From Brumimicrobium sp965656195 (GTDB taxonomy: Bacteria > Bacteroidota > Bacteroidia > Flavobacteriales_D > Crocinitomicaceae): DNA of 9,404 bases. The stretch covers positions 1 to 9,404 of the forward strand of contig CBFHJL010000107.1 of the NCBI GenBank assembly GCA_965656195.1. The letters are read 5' to 3'. Positions 4,938 to 9,404 of this stretch are shown in pieces. Below the pieces are notes generated by a model. The model was not told where the DNA came from. It saw nothing but the letters and a program-made list of their open reading frames with translations, and searched no databases. Every line of letters begins with the position of its first letter. Within the stretch, counting starts at the first letter, position 1. Both the position numbers and the translations under genes were made by a program.

Positions 4938-7900
4938 GATCTTTTTTCTTTAATTTCGATGTGTTTTTTCAGCGCTGTCTCAATTTCATTCTCCCTTGGG
5001 AATGAACCAGTCCAAATCCACTTACTGATTCGTTTAATGTCGTTACCAAAGCGTATTGCTGCAGGAAAAAATGCCAAGATGAACAATGTACCAAACAAAA
5101 CCCCAAACGCTATAGAAACAGCCATCGGTATAAGAAATTGAGCTTGCATACTCTCTTCTGCGATTAATGGCAGTAACCCAGCAACAGTAGTGATCGTAGT
5201 TAATAAGATAGGTCTAAACCTAGATATAGCAGCAATATAGGCAGCATCTCTGCTTGACTTACCTTCTAGAATGGTCTGGTTGTACTTATCTAAAAATACA
5301 ACGGCATCATTGATAAGAACCCCCAAAAGTGCAATCATTCCAAAAGCACTCAGAACGGATACAGGAATGCCTACTATTCCATGCCCCAATATTGCTCCTG
5401 CTATTCCTGCCGGAATGACTAAGAGTATCAAAAAGGCTTGAAAAAGTGAGTTAAAGTGCAATGATATAACGATAACCATGGCAACTAATACAATCATAGT
5501 CATGTACATCATACTATTTCCTGTTTTTTGAGAACGCTCGAATTGTCCCATTTTTTTAAACGATACTCCTGGAAAGGCTGCTTCAATTTTAGGGACGATT
5601 TTTTCGCTGATTTGAGTGTTATAGTTCGCTACAGAGTCTGGGTAGACTGATGTTGCGTCCACCTTAACTTGTCTTACACCGTCTCTTCTTTTCAAGCTTT
5701 CGGGTCCTCGATCAATTTCAAAGTCTGCAACCTGATGAAGCGGTACAGCTGTTCCGGAAATCGTTTTGATTCGCATGTTCTTAAGATCGGTAATCGTATT
5801 TCTATCTTGTTCTGGATAACGGACCCAGATTTTTACTTCGTCTGTACCTATGATCACGCGTTGAGCTTCACGACCAAAGAATCCATTTCGAATCTGGTTG
5901 ATGATTTCCGCTTTACCAAGTCCGAAAACCTCTGCTTGTGGGAGAAGTTTAATATCTATTTCTCGTCTTCCATCAGGAGAGTTGTCCTTAACGTTTTGAA
6001 TACCCTCCATGTTGGTTAGCTCTGTTTTAAATGCTTCTTTTGCTTCGTTAAGCTCTTTCGCATTATCAGAGGACATACCAAATTCCACATCAGCACCAAA
6101 TCGATTAAAGCCTCCTACGAAAAAGTCATTTGCTAATTTCCCCTCATTGGATTCACTTAGTCTTCTAATCACTCGATTGATTAATGTATCAACCGGTACT
6201 TCATCTATAGCATCGTAATATACATTTATCATTCCGACATGATTACCGAACTGTCCCAAATTCATACTAGCTCCTATCGTACTCGTATAATAGGAGAGCA
6301 TTGTATCGCCAGTTTTTTCAGCAATTTTCAGATTTTCCTCGATCAATACTTGAGTTGCCTGATTAATGAAAGATCTTGTTTTCGTTTTAGTATCACCTGG
6401 AGAATAAGCTACCTCTATGTTGAAAAAGTCAGGTGGAATATCTGGGAAAAATGTTGCGCCGATTCTGCCCGAGGCAAGCATTCCAATTGTGGTTATTGTA
6501 AATATGAGGGGGATAAATACCATGAATCTTCTTGGTCTTAAAATCCGAGATTTCAATAATTTTTTATCCGAAGTAAAGATATTCAGGAAATCAACGAAGA
6601 TTACATCTCTAAACTTCCTTATGAACCATTCAGCTCCTCTACGCACATTGTGTTCTATAGGAGATCCGGAAAAACCAGCATAAATAACCACAGCGCCTAC
6701 AATGATCAGTGCAAATGGGAACAGCGCTCCCATTATTCCAAAATCCATGGTTATTAATCTGCTGCCTAAAAAGATTACGGCTAGACCTATAATCATAATA
6801 AGTAAACCAACTAAAGTGTTCAGTTTGGGTTCTTTTGTTTCAGATAAAATCTTTTTACTTGATAAGTGAGAGGGAAGAACGAAAAAGGCTTCAAATAGAG
6901 AGAAGGCCAAACAGGCGATTACTACAAAAGCCATTTCTCTCATCATTTCTAAACCTTCCACAAAAAGCAATACAGAAAAAGCGAGTATAGTGGTTAGGAC
7001 AGAAGTAAAAACGGAAGGAAGTACTTCCATAGTTCCATCGAGCGCAGCTTTGGCAGCAGGTTTCCCTTTTTCAAAGTGGGCGTAAATATTTTCAGCGATT
7101 ACAATTCCGTCATCTACTAAAATCCCTACAACCAGTATCATCCCAAATAAAGAGATCATATTTATGGTCATGCCATACCACATCCCAAGTATGAACATAC
7201 CTAAAAAAGAGAATGGTATTCCGAAAGCCACCCAAGCTGATAATTTTACATTTAGAAATAATCCTAAAGCCAGCAGAACTAAAGCTAGACCAAATACGCC
7301 ATTTTCACTCAAAAGACTGATTCTGTCTGAAAGCATCGAATTAAATTCAAAGTAAATCTCGAAAGAGTAATCTTCGTATTCTTCATTGAATTTCTTTTTA
7401 TATTCTTTGATCGCGTTAGAAATGGCCGCAATATCTTCATCCGCTGTCTTTTGAATCTGAAGTGATATAGATGGTTTTCCATTGAATCTTGCCTCTTGAG
7501 ACCCTTCTGCATAATCAAGTTTTACATCGGCTACATTTTTAACTCTTATCTTCTCACCGGAAGGGGTCGTTCTAATGATAATATCCTCAATTTTCGAGGG
7601 AACCGTAGTTCTATTGTTGTACCGGATATTCATTTCTTGATTAGCACCACGTATAACCCCTGCAGTTATGTCATTGTTTTTGGTGTTGATGGCATTTGCT
7701 ATCTCGTCCATCGAAAGTTGGTAGCGAAGCAAATCATTCTCTCGTATGTTAACTACAAGCTCGTTGTCAGGAAACCCTTGTTTTTCAATCTGTGTAATCA
7801 CCTTCGTATTGAGTAGGTCTCGCTCAACACGATTGGCCATTTTTGTAAGGTCTGTTTTGCTGACTTGATCAGGATTACGAGCAGTAATACCAACGAAGGC

Positions 7901-8320
7901 AACATTACTGGACATGCTATTCGTTTTGAGTCGAGTGATTATAGGTTTTTCTGCACCTTGTGGAAAACTGTTGATACTATTGACTGAATTCTCTACATCA
8001 CTCAACAACTCTTCCATATCAGTGTCTTGAAAAGCGAGAATTGTTATTTGTGCAGAGTTCTCTTGCGATGTTACATCTATATGTTCAATGCCTTTCAGGC
8101 CTTTAATCGATTGCTCGATTTTTATGCTTACACCTTCTTCCATCTCAGCAGGTGATGCGCCGGGATAGAAGACGGAAATTACGATTCTATTTGGATCAAG
8201 TTCGGGGAAAAAAGATCGATTTAGGTTGGAGACTGACCAAATTCCAAACATTACCACTAATGCAATGGCAGCATTAGTCCATATAGGTCGCTCGATAAAA
8301 AACTGTACAATTTTACGCAT
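4934..8320 (-). CDS. RND-family efflux pump, inner-membrane permease (AcrB-like, with an extra TM pair)
   Basis: This 1128-residue proton-driven exporter has the duplicated RND layout: TM1 (about 13-31), a periplasmic porter/docking loop (32-340), TM2-TM6 (about 342-484), TM7 (599-617), a second large loop (618-937) and TM8-TM12 (938-1085). Family marks are the FFPELDPNRIVISVFYPGAS start, the TM4 proton-relay pair D403-D404 (VGILVDDGIVIAENI), and R1034/T1041 in the RFRPILLTT segment of TM11. The TM10 position of the AcrB relay Lys is N1004, followed by D1005. The protein is about 80 residues longer than AcrB. Most of the excess lies at about 495-597 between TM6 and TM7, where two further hydrophobic spans (about 502-520 and 529-549) are predicted. 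No CusA-type metal-site pattern was recognised, so it is more likely a drug, lipid or small-molecule exporter. The ATG is 3 bases after the adaptor stop. Confidence 0.95.
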   Translation of the reverse strand: MRKIVQFFIERPIWTNAAIALVVMFGIWSVSNLNRSFFPELDPNRIVISVFYPGASPAEMEEGVSIKIEQSIKGLKGIEHIDVTSQENSAQITILAFQDTDMEELLSDVENSVNSINSFPQGAEKPIITRLKTNSMSSNVAFVGITARNPDQVSKTDLTKMANRVERDLLNTKVITQIEKQGFPDNELVVNIRENDLLRYQLSMDEIANAINTKNNDITAGVIRGANQEMNIRYNNRTTVPSKIEDIIIRTTPSGEKIRVKNVADVKLDYAEGSQEARFNGKPSISLQIQKTADEDIAAISNAIKEYKKKFNEEYEDYSFEIYFEFNSMLSDRISLLSENGVFGLALVLLALGLFLNVKLSAWVAFGIPFSFLGMFILGMWYGMTINMISLFGMILVVGILVDDGIVIAENIYAHFEKGKPAAKAALDGTMEVLPSVFTSVLTTILAFSVLLFVEGLEMMREMAFVVIACLAFSLFEAFFVLPSHLSSKKILSETKEPKLNTLVGLLIMIIGLAVIFLGSRLITMDFGIMGALFPFALIIVGAVVIYAGFSGSPIEHNVRRGAEWFIRKFRDVIFVDFLNIFTSDKKLLKSRILRPRRFMVFIPLIFTITTIGMLASGRIGATFFPDIPPDFFNIEVAYSPGDTKTKTRSFINQATQVLIEENLKIAEKTGDTMLSYYTSTIGASMNLGQFGNHVGMINVYYDAIDEVPVDTLINRVIRRLSESNEGKLANDFFVGGFNRFGADVEFGMSSDNAKELNEAKEAFKTELTNMEGIQNVKDNSPDGRREIDIKLLPQAEVFGLGKAEIINQIRNGFFGREAQRVIIGTDEVKIWVRYPEQDRNTITDLKNMRIKTISGTAVPLHQVADFEIDRGPESLKRRDGVRQVKVDATSVYPDSVANYNTQISEKIVPKIEAAFPGVSFKKMGQFERSQKTGNSMMYMTMIVLVAMVIVISLHFNSLFQAFLILLVIPAGIAGAILGHGIVGIPVSVLSAFGMIALLGVLINDAVVFLDKYNQTILEGKSSRDAAYIAAISRFRPILLTTITTVAGLLPLIAEESMQAQFLIPMAVSIAFGVLFGTLFILAFFPAAIRFGNDIKRISKWIWTGSFPRENEIETALKKHIEIKEKRS

Positions 8321-8323
8321 GAT

Positions 8324-9404
8324 CTAATTTCTTTTTATACCAACGTATTTTGCAGAGTCACTTGGGTTTTCAACAGGCATCAAGATTACCATTTCTCCGT
8401 TTGAAATTCCTTCTACAAATATTGAGTCTGTTTTTGTTCCAAGAATATTTACTTTTTTCCTTAAGACCATGCTGTCTTTCAAAACTTGAACAAAGCCATT
8501 TTGACTAGCAATTTCAGGAAGCACTACGCTTTTGTCTTTTACCTTGGATATGATGTTAACATTCACAAATGAGCCCATAATCGGTTGGTCACTTGCTTGT
8601 AACGAAAAATATGCATCTACAGACTGAGTTTGTGTGTTAATACTTGGTGATGTTCTCAATAACTTACCTTTTCCCAGAGTGTCTCCGGAGGCAGAAGTGT
8701 AGTATACTTTTTGAGCGCTCTTATAACTTTCTATATCTTCAATGTTGATAGGAGCCTTAACTTCATAATTATCATTTTTGACAATTGTAAAAAGTTTTGC
8801 TCCAGGACTAATCATAGATCCAGGCTCCACGAAACTTTCTACAATAACTCCATTAAAGGGAGCAACGTAAAAATATTCTTCGATTTGCGACTCAGCCGAT
8901 TTAATACCATAATATTCAGCTGTTATATTTTTACCGTTAATGAGAAGCTTCTCTCTTTCATTTCGAATGATAGGGAGTTCTGGTAAGGATGCTGTTGGAC
9001 TGACCTTGGAGAGGTAATTTTTCCATTTTTTTTCCTCCGCGGGTAAGTCAATACTAATGTCTGGAATAACTCCGGCAACTAAATTGATAAATTGGCTTCT
9101 TCTAGAGAGGAGGTTGTAAAGTGCTTCTGTTCTGTCAATTTTAACGAGTATTTCATTTTTCTTAAAAGTCATACCTGCTTTAAGAAGTCGATTATCTCTA
9201 TCAATCTCGCCTTGCACTTTCATAGTGACATCAAATTGAGATATCCCGAGTATCTTTCCGTATGATTCTAATTGCTCAACCTGCGGACGATTCTGAGCTT
9301 CGTATATTGGAATATAATTTTGCTCTAACTTTTTCGTATCGTCTTCACTAACTTCCTTTTTATTCAAAATAGGGAAATAGATCAGAGCAAGTAGCCCGAG
9401 AAAT
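8324..9404 (-). CDS. Periplasmic adaptor (membrane fusion protein) of the RND efflux pump, 5' end off window
   Basis: About 360 codons are visible and the frame is open to the right edge. The N-terminus in view is hydrophobic (FLGLLALIYFPIL), an inner-membrane anchor or signal segment, so the true start is just beyond 9404. A TTG at 9365-9367 could be read as a start but would discard this anchor. The protein shows a split lipoyl/barrel-sandwich domain: first half around GISQFDVTMKVQGEID...LKAGMTFKKNEILVKID; second half YFYVAPFNGVIVESFVEPGS...GAKLFTIVKND. Between them is a central region with Pro/Trp/Tyr-rich segments (IDLPAEEKKWKNYL; GKNITAEYYGIKSAESQ). A beta-barrel (EVKAPINIEDIESY to GSFVNVNI) and a membrane-proximal part (VVLPEIASQNGFVQVL) follow. 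Adaptors bridge the RND pump and the TolC channel in the periplasm. The stop lies 3 bases before the pump ATG. It is probably the first gene of the operon, whose promoter is not in the window. Confidence 0.9.
   Translation of the reverse strand, partial: FLGLLALIYFPILNKKEVSEDDTKKLEQNYIPIYEAQNRPQVEQLESYGKILGISQFDVTMKVQGEIDRDNRLLKAGMTFKKNEILVKIDRTEALYNLLSRRSQFINLVAGVIPDISIDLPAEEKKWKNYLSKVSPTASLPELPIIRNEREKLLINGKNITAEYYGIKSAESQIEEYFYVAPFNGVIVESFVEPGSMISPGAKLFTIVKNDNYEVKAPINIEDIESYKSAQKVYYTSASGDTLGKGKLLRTSPSINTQTQSVDAYFSLQASDQPIMGSFVNVNIISKVKDKSVVLPEIASQNGFVQVLKDSMVLRKKVNILGTKTDSIFVEGISNGEMVILMPVENPSDSAKYVGIKRN

Noticed and set aside
5669..6019. 116-codon plus-strand open frame opposite the RND gene
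   Set aside because: It lies fully inside the strongly supported RND coding region on the other strand and shows no recognisable domain or secretion signal. It is a shadow frame, as are the other plus-strand frames over 4959-8986.
1..9404. Mobile element, defence system, CRISPR array or biosynthetic cluster
   Set aside because: No transposase, integrase, terminal inverted repeats, regularly spaced repeats, nuclease/helicase defence genes or modular synthases were seen. All long frames belong to housekeeping, regulatory or efflux families.

Overview
The window looks like chromosomal DNA of a Bacteroidota bacterium, probably a flavobacterium-like member. The base composition is AT-rich. Two divergent promoters fit the Bacteroidetes-type pattern (TTTG, 19 bases, TAnnTTTG), and start codons generally lack Shine-Dalgarno sequences. 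The protein families also fit: a Bacteroidetes-style ECF sigma factor with its DIFQDTFIKV segment, and an adaptor/RND/TolC efflux operon of the type common there. No tRNA, rRNA, CRISPR array, insertion sequence or phage gene was seen.

Layout, left to right. (1) Bases 3-179 (+) hold the last 58 codons of a Cys/Met-metabolism PLP enzyme of the MetB/MetZ type. (2) Facing it with a one-base gap is a minus-strand pair: a class I/II aminotransferase (716-1912) and a stand-alone Nudix hydrolase (181-714), whose stop and start codons are one base apart. (3) The 268-base intergenic region 1913-2180 carries two back-to-back promoters, one for the aminotransferase pair and one, a perfect consensus match, for the sigma gene. 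(4) On the plus strand an ECF-type sigma factor (2181-2777) is followed by a secreted, probably outer-membrane beta-barrel protein of unknown function (best start 2853, end 3470). (5) Bases 3471-3596 form a convergent junction with weak hairpins. (6) The right 60% is a minus-strand tripartite efflux operon in the order adaptor (running off the right edge, to 8324), RND pump (8320-4934) and TolC-family outer-membrane channel (4937-3597). The genes are 3 bases apart or overlap by 4 bases.

The adaptor, RND pump and TolC protein should assemble one envelope-spanning exporter; nothing in the sequence identifies the substrate. The sigma factor and barrel protein may form a small envelope-related unit, but no anti-sigma gene is visible. 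The PLP enzymes and the Nudix protein are ordinary metabolic genes. I found no convincing new system. The most unusual items are an extra predicted pair of membrane helices in the middle of the RND pump, the sigma/barrel pair, and the clean promoter architecture.
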